The notes beneath the pieces were generated by a model, which saw nothing but the letters and a program-made list of their open reading frames with translations, had not been told where the DNA came from and did no database searches. Position numbers and translations under genes: made by a program. A stretch of 64,000 nucleotides of DNA from Atopobiaceae bacterium (GTDB lineage Bacteria; Actinomycetota; Coriobacteriia; Coriobacteriales; Atopobiaceae). The stretch is from the NCBI GenBank assembly GCA_017510785.1, contig JAFWMH010000024.1:1-64000 (forward strand), read 5' to 3'. Each line of letters begins with the position of its first letter. The stretch's first letter is position 1. This document shows, piece by piece, positions 7,563-15,284 of this stretch.

Positions 7563-7610
7563 AATTACGTCCTTGTTTTGGCCATTTATGGTCAAAACAA
7601 GGACGTAATT
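7563..7610. repeat. 48-bp near-perfect inverted repeat between guaA and the ATPase pseudogene
   Basis: Two 21-bp arms (7563-7583 and 7590-7610) match at 20 positions around a 6-bp spacer ATTTAT. The inner part TGGCC...GGTCA adjoins runs of T and A, but there is no terminator-type T tract after the stem. It lies just upstream of the ATPase start, where an operator would be, and just downstream of guaA. It may serve as a regulatory site of the ATPase gene, as a guaA hairpin, or as an integration-associated palindrome. Confidence 0.75.
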
Positions 7611-7641
7611 CAATAAGATTTGGCGATTTTCCGCCTGAATA

Positions 7642-7656
7642 CTACTCCCACTCAAC
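7642..7656 (-). other. Resident guaA 3'-end integration target
   Basis: The final guaA codons GTT GAG TGG GAG TAG are the chromosomal counterpart of the two attachment-like copies at 4276-4290 and 2439-2453. All accessory genes in the window lie on the downstream side of this point. Confidence 0.65.
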
Positions 7657-8625
7657 CGTCGCAATGGGCTTCGGGCTCAGCTCGTAGCACACGCGGCAGA
7701 TGCCGGGAACCTCGGCGAGGATGCGATCGGTCATCTTCTTGAGCAGAGCCCAATCGAGCTCGGGCACCTCTGCCGTCATAACGTCCACGGTGTTGATGCA
7801 GCGAATGATGCAGGGCCACTCGAAGGCGCGCTTGCCGTCGCGCACACCCGTGGCACGATAGTCGGGCACCACGCAGAAGTACTGCCAAATGTCGAGACCG
7901 GCCGCATCAATCTCCTCGCGCACGATGGCGTCGGCCTCACGCAACGCATTCAGTCGGTCGCGCGTAATGGCGCCCGTGCAGCGCACGCCCAAGCCCGGGC
8001 CGGGGAACGGCTGGCGATCCACCATGTTTGCGGGCAAGCCAAGTTCGCGGCCAACCACGCGCACCTCGTCCTTAAAGAGCAGCTTTACGGGCTCAACGAG
8101 CTCCCAGTTAAGCTCCTCAGGCAGGCCGCCCACATTGTGGTGGGCCTTCACGCCTGCCTCGGACTCCAGGATGTCGGGGTAAATGGTGCCCTGGCCAAGG
8201 AAGCCGATGCCCTCGAGCTTCGCGGCCTCCTCGTCAAACACCTTGATGAACTCCTCGCCAATGATGTGACGCTTGGCCTCGGGATCGGCTTCGCCCGCCA
8301 AGAGGTCCAGAAAGCGGTCGGTGGCATCCACGTAGATGAGTTCGGCACCCAGCTGATTCCGGAATACGTCGATGACCTGCTCGGACTCGCCTTTGCGCAT
8401 CAATCCGTGATTCACGTGCACACACACGAGTTGCTTTCCAATTGCCTTAATGAGCAATGCGGCAACCACGCTGGAATCCACACCGCCCGAAAGTGCCAAA
8501 AGCACCTTGCCGTCGCCTACCTGCGCACGAATCGCTTCGACCGCCTCGTCGATAAACGCCTGCGCAAGCTCGGGGGTATTGATGCGCGCCATATGCGCCG
8601 GCCGTTTGTTAGAGGTAAAGTCCAT
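7642..8625 (-). CDS. guaA: GMP synthase ATP-pyrophosphatase subunit, without amidotransferase domain
   Basis: A 327-residue protein. ATG 8625 follows AGGAG at six bases. It catalyses ATP-dependent amination of XMP to GMP. The PP-loop KVLLALSGGVDSSVVAALLI is intact, and the C-terminal dimerisation domain contains NMVDRQPFPGPGLGVRCTG and ends KPIATVEWE. Most bacterial GuaA proteins are about 510 residues with an N-terminal class I glutamine amidotransferase; here that domain is wholly absent and nothing upstream encodes it. Archaea and some bacteria use a separate amidase subunit, so a split enzyme is the natural explanation. Alternatively the enzyme uses free ammonia. The 3' end is the probable attB of the adjacent islands. 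Confidence 0.93.
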   Translation of the reverse strand: MDFTSNKRPAHMARINTPELAQAFIDEAVEAIRAQVGDGKVLLALSGGVDSSVVAALLIKAIGKQLVCVHVNHGLMRKGESEQVIDVFRNQLGAELIYVDATDRFLDLLAGEADPEAKRHIIGEEFIKVFDEEAAKLEGIGFLGQGTIYPDILESEAGVKAHHNVGGLPEELNWELVEPVKLLFKDEVRVVGRELGLPANMVDRQPFPGPGLGVRCTGAITRDRLNALREADAIVREEIDAAGLDIWQYFCVVPDYRATGVRDGKRAFEWPCIIRCINTVDVMTAEVPELDWALLKKMTDRILAEVPGICRVCYELSPKPIATVEWE

Positions 8626-8749
8626 AACATGCTCCTTCGAAAGTTGGTTGCAATAGCATGTGACTTGTGAGTGTAGCAGACACCGCACGAGTCAACGAGA
8701 TTTCATAATTTGGTGAGATAGCTTCGGGAGTTTTTCTCACGGGGTTTTC

Positions 8750-9229
8750 TCACGTACCTTGCAGCTCGGCAACAAAGGTAACGCCGCACACATCAAGAAC
8801 GTCACCAGCACGCAGGGTTGCGCATCCTTCGAACTTGGAACCATTGACCAGCGCGGGATTGCGTGCACCAAGATCTTCAACCAGCAAGCAGTCACCCCCA
8901 ATCGCTATGCGAACGTGACGCCGAGAGACCGACCTCGCGTGCAGCACAACGTCGCACGACTCGCCACGCCCCACGACGAGTCCTTCGGTTGGCACGGCAA
9001 CGCGCACGTCAACAACGTCCGACTTCATGGCCAGCTGCCAGGTGCCAAGCGCACTTGCCTCCTCGGCGTACACGCCCTCGGGCACCACGTCCTCGTACTG
9101 AGCTTCGTCGCACCCAAACGCATGCAAGCACTCGAAGCACATGTCCATGTCCTCGAATAGCATTGCGCCGCACTGCGGACACGTCTTTTCGTGCATGCCC
9201 TCGTCGAGCACACCCTCATCCACAGCCAT
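8750..9229 (-). CDS. Zinc-ribbon and FHA-domain protein
   Basis: A 159-residue protein; ATG 9229 follows GAGGGGAG. Residues 15-35 form a zinc ribbon (CPQCGAMLFEDMDMCFECL). Residues 85-155 form a forkhead-associated phosphothreonine-binding domain, with GLVVGRGESCDVVLHA, then SVSRRHVRIAIGG and ARNPALVNGSKFEG. The canonical G-R, S-R-x-H and N-G residues are present. FHA domains read Ser/Thr kinase signals. It is downstream of the Tad operon in the same direction, and FHA proteins often accompany Tad loci. I infer a link between kinase signalling and pilus assembly; no kinase is encoded here. Confidence 0.87.
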   Translation of the reverse strand: MAVDEGVLDEGMHEKTCPQCGAMLFEDMDMCFECLHAFGCDEAQYEDVVPEGVYAEEASALGTWQLAMKSDVVDVRVAVPTEGLVVGRGESCDVVLHARSVSRRHVRIAIGGDCLLVEDLGARNPALVNGSKFEGCATLRAGDVLDVCGVTFVAELQGT

Positions 9230-9242
9230 CACTCCCCTCTTA

Positions 9243-9590
9243 CTATTCGCATCTTTCGCGCATCGTGGCAAACAGCCTGTCGCCCACCGCAGGCCACGGG
9301 CTCTTGGTCGTCGGACGCTCGAGAACATACGTTGCACCACGTGCGCCGACCAATCTTGCGGGCGGCACAGCACGGCATGATGCAAGAACGTGCCCGTCCC
9401 CGCTCACGAATGCCACGTCAATCGCATAGCGCATTCCCAACGTATGGATTGACGAGCATCCCACAAGTGCCACGGGACGAGCCCTCGCATCTGTCCCCAA
9501 AAGGCCGACGAGTCGCTCCCACCCCGTAGTGAGGGCTCTGCACACGAGCTCCCAGCCCGCGGAATTTGCAAATACCAGCTCCAAAGCCAT
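9243..9590 (-). CDS. DUF192 protein
   Basis: A 115-residue protein carrying the DUF192 core: GCSSIHTLGMRYAIDVAFVS, then a strand with HVLASCRAVPPARLVGARGA and TYVLERPTTKSPWPAVGDRL. The fold is a small beta-barrel-like domain of unknown function found in secreted and cytoplasmic proteins. No signal peptide is evident. Its ATG immediately follows the stop of the preceding pseudopilin gene (no gap), so it belongs to the Tad transcript. Confidence 0.85.
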   Translation of the reverse strand: MALELVFANSAGWELVCRALTTGWERLVGLLGTDARARPVALVGCSSIHTLGMRYAIDVAFVSGDGHVLASCRAVPPARLVGARGATYVLERPTTKSPWPAVGDRLFATMRERCE

Positions 9591-10091
9591 TTATATCACC
9601 ACTCCCGGTCGATACCGATCAACCACCAAACTTCGCTCGTGTCGCAAAGCGAAAGGCGCTTGGCACGAAACACCCGCGATCGAAAACGACGACGGCCACG
9701 GCCTAAACACCAGCGAACACCTAAACCTCGTAAGTAATGGGGAAACGCTCAGCCTGCGTCCACGCGCGGAATCGCGCACCGACTCCGCAGCAACCTCCAC
9801 CGAGCATGTTTGGGGTGCGTCAAGCGCACTCTCAATACAATCGCGCACCGACTCCGCTGCAACCAGCTTCGTTTGCGTTCCTGCCGGCGCAACTCCTTGC
9901 GATACCACGGCATCGAGCGACACCCTATCGAACGTCGCACAAAGCGCCACGAACCTGGCAAGGTTATAGGACACGAGCGTCACGACCAGCACCACCGGCA
10001 TGAGAACCGCCAGCTCCACAGAGGCTTGCCCCCGCACGCTATTGAGCTTTTCGGCCTTCGTGTCGTACCAACACCCGAAACCAGTTGCCAC
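9591..10091 (-). CDS. TadE-like pseudopilin (third of three)
   Basis: A 166-residue protein; GTG 10091 is chosen because AAGGAG lies 12 bases upstream and no ATG is in frame. Residues 26-50 read RGQASVELAVLMPVVLVVTL, a prepilin-type segment with glycine before the cleavage point and glutamate at +5, followed by a single membrane helix. The rest is extracytoplasmic and contains a duplicated motif, AAESVRDCIESALD and AAESVRDSARG. It would be processed by a prepilin peptidase that is not encoded in this window. It is the last pilus gene before DUF192. Confidence 0.7.
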   Translation of the reverse strand: MATGFGCWYDTKAEKLNSVRGQASVELAVLMPVVLVVTLVSYNLARFVALCATFDRVSLDAVVSQGVAPAGTQTKLVAAESVRDCIESALDAPQTCSVEVAAESVRDSARGRRLSVSPLLTRFRCSLVFRPWPSSFSIAGVSCQAPFALRHERSLVVDRYRPGVVI

Positions 10092-10117
10092 CCAACCGCA
10101 TTTCTCCTTGAGTTTCT

Positions 10118-12172
10118 CTACAAATCCCCAAGGTCCAGGGTGAGCGGCACACTCACACTGGTCCCCGGTATGGGCAGCTCCGCCAGCACGTCCCCAACGC
10201 CTCCTCTCTCGTCCCAAACCCAACAACCCAGCGCATGCGCCACCTCGAGCGCCGAGCCTTGGCTCGGCAACGACTGCACCATGGAGCGCAGCTTGCCCGT
10301 CGGTTCTATCCCAGCCTTGCGTAGCACCTGATCGGTTCCCACAAGGGCCGGCTTGCGCATGCGCATGTCCGCAGGCTCCAAGCCCAACGACCCCAACACC
10401 CACACGATTCTTCCCCTGAGCCATGATCCAACCGTCCCTCCAAACAATCCGTCCATGCTTCCGACGTACCCGTCCACCTCGCCCCGAAGCCCCTCGAATC
10501 TGTTGCCATATGCAACCAGCAGCCTGCCCCAGAGTCCGGCCACGCCTCCCAAAGCCGAACCTCCCGAGCTGCCTCCAACACCGTCGAAGAAGTGCGAGAG
10601 CACGTCGTTTCCCTTGGTTGCGTTGTCGGGCGCAAGCGCCGCGGCCGCAACAGCCACGCCCGCCGGCAATTCGCTCGCCGAGAGGAACGCGTCGGTAAGT
10701 TCCGACGGCACCGCAGTCCCTGCCGAACGCCGGACCACCGCTACACAACCCCATGCGCCCGGCGGACAAAGTCGTGGCCGTGGTGCGCCGAGCCGAGAAA
10801 GGGCCTCCTCAAACGCACGATCGCCCTCCTCCGCAATGCGCTGCATCTCGAGTTCCGCATCCGCCTGTTCGTTGCGCGCGCTCTGATACATCGGCGCCAC
10901 GTCGACAATAATTTGCCAGTAGTGCTCGTACCCGTTCGTTGCTGACGTCGAAATCGAGGCCACCGCTCCCAAGTCGTGTACGCTCATCCTACATTCCGGG
11001 CATTCGCGTACGGCACCTTCCTCCACGGCCGCCACGCTATCGGTGCCGGCATCCTCTCCTCGCGCGCCCGGACAGCTCCACGTCGAGTGCAGCGTACGAC
11101 CCACCTCCTCTTCCTCGGTACAAGGCCACCGGGCATCCCAATAGAGCCAGGTGTCGCGCATCTCGTTGGAGTTGCGAGCAAGATGCGGAACGTACAGGCT
11201 CACATGGCCATCTGCCTCGTGCATGCAATAGGCGCTGTACACTTCCCCCAAGGCATACTCGTAGAATGCCTCCCTCGCACGCGAATCGGTTATCGACTCA
11301 ATATCGGAGCCTTGCGGGGCCTCGTTCATGAAGCGTCGCTCGTAGTACGCCCGCGACCTGTTTATGGGAAATGAGAATCCCCAAGCCTCAGGTGTGTCCA
11401 CCCGAGGAACCTCCTCAACGCCAAGCCCAGCCAACGACGCCGCACGCGAGCACAAGCAACTCGGAGAGTCCACGCAATCCGCCTGCCATGCAATCCTTCG
11501 GGCCTCGTCTGCACGGGCCTTTGCCTCCTCCATGCGTCGCGTCGCATCGCGAAGCCTTTCCGCTCGATCAGCCACCTCGTCGCCGTCCAGCTCCGTTTCA
11601 ATAGACGAAAACCTCGACCGGGACTCCTGCGGGAACGGGACGGCAGCCCCCACGAGCGATACGCTGTTCGAACTGTTCGACGAAACGCACGAGGCCGAGT
11701 TCGCCACGATGAGGAAAGGCAGCGCTCCCTCAAGCTTGTGCAACCCCGACGCGGCGCTCTTGGCAAAGCGCTGTCGCGCACGCAGGATGTCCCTGCCCAT
11801 CGAAATCGTTTTTATTGAGACGGCCTGTGCACCGGGGATGGCCGCCGCGACGAGTCCAGCTCCCAGCACTGCCATGCCCGTAAGGCCCATGCTGAGCACG
11901 CTGGCGTCCACAACCTGGGCAATGGTGCAATACTTGGCAACGGTATTCTCGCCCGCCATGGCACAGGCATCCGCGACTGGCTGTACGTCCGCCGAGCGAG
12001 CAATCGTCCATTCCACAGCGGCGACCGAAAACACCAGCGAGATGCTCACAAGCAACGCCACTGCCGTCGCCACCGATGTATAGCCGTCCTCATCGGTGAA
12101 CAAGTTTCCACCCGACCGGGTTCCACAATGCGCCGTGAATACGCTAAGCACCCCACGCCTCCATCCATTCAT
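10118..12172 (-). CDS. Large TadG-like pilus-associated protein
   Basis: A 684-residue protein; ATG 12172 has GAGGTG at six bases (a GTG three codons earlier is possible). The N-terminus (EDGYTSVATAVALLVSISLV) is a TadG/TadE-like hydrophobic anchor, followed by a second hydrophobic stretch (MGLTGMAVLGAGLVAAAIPG). The bulk is predicted outside the cell. It has a helical, charged segment (ERLRDATRRMEEAKARADEA) and several paired cysteines (DCVDSPSCLCSR, CPECRMSV) likely to form disulfides. It also has glycine-rich stretches. No enzymatic motif was recognised. Its size and position suggest a minor tip or adhesin-like component of the pilus. It overlaps the upstream gene by 29 bp. Confidence 0.75.
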   Translation of the reverse strand: MNGWRRGVLSVFTAHCGTRSGGNLFTDEDGYTSVATAVALLVSISLVFSVAAVEWTIARSADVQPVADACAMAGENTVAKYCTIAQVVDASVLSMGLTGMAVLGAGLVAAAIPGAQAVSIKTISMGRDILRARQRFAKSAASGLHKLEGALPFLIVANSASCVSSNSSNSVSLVGAAVPFPQESRSRFSSIETELDGDEVADRAERLRDATRRMEEAKARADEARRIAWQADCVDSPSCLCSRAASLAGLGVEEVPRVDTPEAWGFSFPINRSRAYYERRFMNEAPQGSDIESITDSRAREAFYEYALGEVYSAYCMHEADGHVSLYVPHLARNSNEMRDTWLYWDARWPCTEEEEVGRTLHSTWSCPGARGEDAGTDSVAAVEEGAVRECPECRMSVHDLGAVASISTSATNGYEHYWQIIVDVAPMYQSARNEQADAELEMQRIAEEGDRAFEEALSRLGAPRPRLCPPGAWGCVAVVRRSAGTAVPSELTDAFLSASELPAGVAVAAAALAPDNATKGNDVLSHFFDGVGGSSGGSALGGVAGLWGRLLVAYGNRFEGLRGEVDGYVGSMDGLFGGTVGSWLRGRIVWVLGSLGLEPADMRMRKPALVGTDQVLRKAGIEPTGKLRSMVQSLPSQGSALEVAHALGCWVWDERGGVGDVLAELPIPGTSVSVPLTLDLGDL

Positions 12173-12671
12173 GGTACTCACCTCTCAGCCATTGGGGCCG
12201 CATTCGCTCGCTTACCCTCACCCGAATGCGAATGCCCTTCGAATCGGATTCGCCTAACAGCGAGGTAACAACGCCGAAGAGCGGCAGTGGTCGTAGGTGT
12301 CCCGAAATCTCCACGTCGCAGGTCCCTTGGCTCGGCAACCTTCTTACATCGACGCGCCAGTCGTCGTCCCCACCCACGTGGAAAAGGCTCGCCTCGGGAA
12401 CCGCCCGCAACCTGCGCATGGCAAAAGAGCGACAAACCTCGTCGCTTTTCGAGGTGGCTGCCACACGTGCTGTTTCGGCCGCGGCATGACGCATCACCAT
12501 ACGCGTATAGAGCACGCAAACCGGCTGCATAAGCAAGGCAAAGAGCAGCATGAGCACTGGCAGCACCACGGCAGCTTCCACCGAAGACTGGCCGCACTCG
12601 CCGCGGGATGCGCACGAACACCCAACGTTAACGTCGCTAATATGACGAAACGTCCTGCAAAAGCCCCACAT
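12144..12671 (-). CDS. tadE: TadE-like pseudopilin
   Basis: A 175-residue protein; ATG 12671 is preceded by GAGAAAGG at seven bases, whereas the longer frame has no ribosome site. The motif CGQSSVEAAVVLPVLMLLFA gives the Gly/Gln cleavage point, the +5 glutamate and the TadE membrane helix with a central proline. The exported part (TARVAATSKSDEVCRSF, then VDVRRLPSQGTCDVEISGHL) is the usual TadE beta-rich domain with two cysteines. TadE proteins are processed minor pilins needed for Flp assembly. The start overlaps the preceding small pseudopilin gene. Confidence 0.85.
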   Translation of the reverse strand: MWGFCRTFRHISDVNVGCSCASRGECGQSSVEAAVVLPVLMLLFALLMQPVCVLYTRMVMRHAAAETARVAATSKSDEVCRSFAMRRLRAVPEASLFHVGGDDDWRVDVRRLPSQGTCDVEISGHLRPLPLFGVVTSLLGESDSKGIRIRVRVSERMRPQWLRGEYHEWMEAWGA

Positions 12672-12846
12672 TGACGCCTTTCTCGGCATTATGTGACGAA
12701 GCGTCGCGCGCAATGCGCAGCAGCCTTCCCTCACGAGCTGCACCCCATACAACAGAAAGCGCAACCAACATCGAGAGAAAAGCAAGCAGCACGAGGGCAT
12801 ACTCAACCGTCGACTGGCCTTCCTCGGCCCATTGTTCACACGACAT
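12637..12846 (-). CDS. Small TadE/Flp-like pseudopilin
   Basis: A 69-residue protein beginning MSCEQWAEEGQSTVEYALVL. This prepilin motif is intermediate between Flp and TadE: Gly/Gln cleavage, glutamate at +5, tyrosine at +6. The helix continues LAFLSMLVALSVVWGAAREG, and a short polar tail follows. The start overlaps the end of the upstream gene, and its end overlaps the start of tadE, so all three are translationally coupled. It could be a second pilin or a minor initiation subunit. Confidence 0.78.
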   Translation of the reverse strand: MSCEQWAEEGQSTVEYALVLLAFLSMLVALSVVWGAAREGRLLRIARDASSHNAEKGVNVGLLQDVSSY

Positions 12847-13504
12847 TCTCCACCTCTCCCTCCTTGGACTCCAAACGCACCGATCGCACCACGCACATCT
12901 CGTCCTGAACCTCCTCCACCACGCATACGTCCACCCATCCTGGCCCCTCCGTAACGCATCCCCACACATTTCCCAGCAAATCGAGATATCCGGCTTGCAT
13001 CAGCAAACACGTCCCGTTGGCACGGTATTGCGCCAGCACCTCCTCGGCAGCGACCGGCAAAGCCTCCCGCACCCGCTCCACACTCACTTCCGTGCCCTCG
13101 TCGCTCGCGAGCGCGGAAAGGGAGTCTTCCACCACATGCCCCCGACGCGCATCACCGGTAACATCTTGTGATGTGCCCGCACTCTCCGCACCCATTGCAC
13201 TCTCCGCATCACTCACGTCATCCTCGCCGCTCGCGGCACCGTTCGACGCAGGCTCTTGGCTTTTCTCTGCGCCCGAAGCAACATCGTGCGAGTTCACGTC
13301 ATTCGGTACGTCATTCGGTCCCTCCCCATGGCCCTCGTCTGCCTTGAGGCCAACCTCGCAAGGTGGCACGTCGCGTGGTTTTGGAACCTGGGGCCCCGCC
13401 GCCCTCAACCAAGCTGCGAGGACGGCGAGGACGCATACAACGGCGAACCCTAGCACGACAACCGATGCGCGAACTCCACGACGGCTAGAGCGAGTTGATG
13501 CCAT
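12836..13504 (-). CDS. Anchored acidic Tad-locus protein of unknown function
   Basis: A 222-residue protein; ATG 13504 lies within the last codons of flp, so re-initiation is likely. It has a basic N-terminus, one membrane helix (ASVVVLGFAVVCVLAVLAAW), a proline/acidic low-complexity linker of about 90 residues, and a folded C-terminal domain (LPVAAEEVLAQYRANGTCLL, then LGNVWGCVTEGPGWVDVCVV). No family is recognised. The topology (cytoplasmic stub, one helix, outside domain) and the position directly after the major pilin suggest a role in assembly or attachment. Confidence 0.7.
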   Translation of the reverse strand: MASTRSSRRGVRASVVVLGFAVVCVLAVLAAWLRAAGPQVPKPRDVPPCEVGLKADEGHGEGPNDVPNDVNSHDVASGAEKSQEPASNGAASGEDDVSDAESAMGAESAGTSQDVTGDARRGHVVEDSLSALASDEGTEVSVERVREALPVAAEEVLAQYRANGTCLLMQAGYLDLLGNVWGCVTEGPGWVDVCVVEEVQDEMCVVRSVRLESKEGEVENVV

Positions 13505-13673
13505 CGCTAATTGCCTGCCAAAGCTCGGCAACCCTTCCCCTGAAGGCGATGATGGCGACGATGGCAATCACCACCAGCACGCCCACCAGGATTGCGTACT
13601 CCGTGGTCCCCTGGCCACGCTCGTCGCGTACGACCTTTGCGAGCTCCCCCTTGATGTTCGTTTTGCCTGCCAT
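13485..13673 (-). CDS. flp: Flp-type major pilin
   Basis: A 62-residue protein; ATG 13673 follows AAGGAG at six bases. DERGQGTTEYAILVGVLVVI contains the Flp signature: cleavage between G and Q, the invariant Glu-Tyr pair, then a hydrophobic helix. A short polar tail (RGRVAELWQAISDGINSL) ends the protein. It is the structural subunit of Tad/Flp pili. The strong ribosome site within the operon suits a major subunit. Confidence 0.93.
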   Translation of the reverse strand: MAGKTNIKGELAKVVRDERGQGTTEYAILVGVLVVIAIVAIIAFRGRVAELWQAISDGINSL

Positions 13674-13698
13674 GTTCTCTCCTTTCCAATCAACCGAC

Positions 13699-14346
13699 CT
13701 ATGCCATGCCGAGTGCGGGACCCAGCAACGGACCAAGTATGGTGAGCAGCATTGCGGGAACGATAAGTGTGCCGAGTGGTATTAGCATGCGAACCGGCAC
13801 ACGTTCGATTTCCTCCTCCACCTGCGATCGCTGCTCGTCTCGTATAACTTGCGCTTGCCGTTCGAGTGCACTGGCGAGAGGCGTACCAAAGGCCAGGGCA
13901 TCGGTCACCGTTGTGGCAAAGCGCTTCATTGCCGGAGAGGCCACCTCGCTTGCCAACACCCGCAACGCCTCGGCACGACCGCGCACCCCCATACGCCAAG
14001 AGAGCATCGCGTTGCGCATCATGTTCGCGAGAGGCGTTTGGTATCGCTCGCAGTACAGCTCAAGCGATGCGTCGAACGAAAGCCCGGCAGCAATGCCTAG
14101 CGTAACGATGTCGAGAAACACCGGCATGTCGCGCGTTGCACGCCGCGCCCGCTCGCGTCGTTCGGACTGCTCCCTCATCGAGCGCACAAGACGGGAGGCG
14201 CCCAATGCGTCAATAAGGCCATTGACTTCAGCGCGTCCCAACGTCTTGTGTCGCGACGTGCCACGCGAAGAGCCCACGGCGATCCAAGCACAACCGAAGC
14301 CAGCCAAACCCACTATCGCCGCGCATGCAACACGCAAAACGCTCAT
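13699..14346 (-). CDS. tadC: Tad pilus inner-membrane platform protein TadC
   Basis: A 215-residue protein. AAGGGGG lies seven bases before ATG 14346, and the start overlaps the tadB stop by ATGA. An N-terminal helix (VACAAIVGLAGFGCAWIAVG) precedes a T2SF (GspF-like) domain: ARRATRDMPVFLDIVTLGIA, AGLSFDASLELYCERYQTPL, then TTVTDALAFGTPLASALERQ. Two C-terminal helices (MLIPLGTLIVPAMLLTILGP) follow. With TadB it forms the platform on which the TadA motor extrudes pilin. Confidence 0.9.
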   Translation of the reverse strand: MSVLRVACAAIVGLAGFGCAWIAVGSSRGTSRHKTLGRAEVNGLIDALGASRLVRSMREQSERRERARRATRDMPVFLDIVTLGIAAGLSFDASLELYCERYQTPLANMMRNAMLSWRMGVRGRAEALRVLASEVASPAMKRFATTVTDALAFGTPLASALERQAQVIRDEQRSQVEEEIERVPVRMLIPLGTLIVPAMLLTILGPLLGPALGMA

Positions 14347-15284
14347 CGCAGAACCCCCTTTAGCATGGAGCGAATTGCAAGAAGCGCAACGCAGTCCATA
14401 AGCACCCCCACCGCCAAACAACCAATGCCCGCAGGCGTCCCAAGACCCTCCCGGAAGTCTGGGGAGATAAGCGAGAGCAGAACGACCATCGCTACCGGCA
14501 AGACGCATACGATGCGAACCGAAAGACGCACCTGGGCCGTCTTAACCGCAAGGGTCCGTTCGAACTCCCCTTGTTGCTCGACGAGAACAGCCGAACGCTG
14601 GAAAAGCTCTTTGAGAGGACAGCCCGTTCGTTGCGAGATGCTAAGCGCGCATACCATAAGCCCCGCTCCCGGCGCATCGAGCTCTGCGGCAAGCTTACCC
14701 AAGGCCTCTTCCGCCGACATGCCGCACCGCAACCTAAGCGACGCGTGCGCGAACGCCTCTGCGGCGGGACCACCCTCATGGAGCCCAACATAGTCGATAG
14801 CCTGCATAAGCGTGTGTCCCGCGCCCAGCGCCGTAGCCAGCGTGCGAAACACATCGGGCATTTGCTCGATTATCCTTCGCTCACGAGCCCGCTGAACCTG
14901 AGCGGCACGAATCGGAAAGGCGCATACTAATACTGGGATGGAAGCAACGCAGCCCACGGGTGACCACATGATTACTCCCGTACCAACACACGCAGCCATG
15001 CACGCCACGACGAGCAGCACGATGCACTCCTGCTGCGAGAACGCTCCGCCCGCCTTGTCCATCCGCACGCGCAATTCCTCGGCAACGACGCATACGGGCC
15101 TCCATCCCCCAAGCAACGCGCATGCCGACGACGAGGAAAGACGCGCTAGGACCCTCTTTGCCACATGCTCGAAGGCACGCATGCGTACGCCAACGCGTGC
15201 CGGAGGCAAAGCCTCGTACGAGAGCAGTACCCACGATGCCATCCACGCGAGTCCGCCACATGCTACGCAAACGAGTGCTCCCAC
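14343..15284 (-). CDS. tadB: Tad pilus inner-membrane platform protein TadB
   Basis: A 313-residue protein starting at GTG 15284, inside the end of tadA (22-bp overlap), with GAGGTGGAG upstream. It has two N-terminal helices and a central T2SF domain with MPDVFRTLATALGAGHTLMQ and GMSAEEALGKLAAELDAPGA. Two C-terminal helices follow. Pairs with TadC. Length and motif order are normal for monoderm TadB. Confidence 0.9.
   Translation of the reverse strand: MGALVCVACGGLAWMASWVLLSYEALPPARVGVRMRAFEHVAKRVLARLSSSSACALLGGWRPVCVVAEELRVRMDKAGGAFSQQECIVLLVVACMAACVGTGVIMWSPVGCVASIPVLVCAFPIRAAQVQRARERRIIEQMPDVFRTLATALGAGHTLMQAIDYVGLHEGGPAAEAFAHASLRLRCGMSAEEALGKLAAELDAPGAGLMVCALSISQRTGCPLKELFQRSAVLVEQQGEFERTLAVKTAQVRLSVRIVCVLPVAMVVLLSLISPDFREGLGTPAGIGCLAVGVLMDCVALLAIRSMLKGVLR

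Noticed and set aside
10092-10769. N-terminal half of a longer frame extending the third pseudopilin
   Set aside because: It overlaps the coding C-terminus of the TadG-like gene in another frame and has no ribosome site; GTG at 10091 is preferred.
12672-13010. Long upstream extension of the tadE frame
   Set aside because: Arg/Gly-rich shadow of two upstream genes; ATG 12671 with a ribosome site gives a normal TadE N-terminus.
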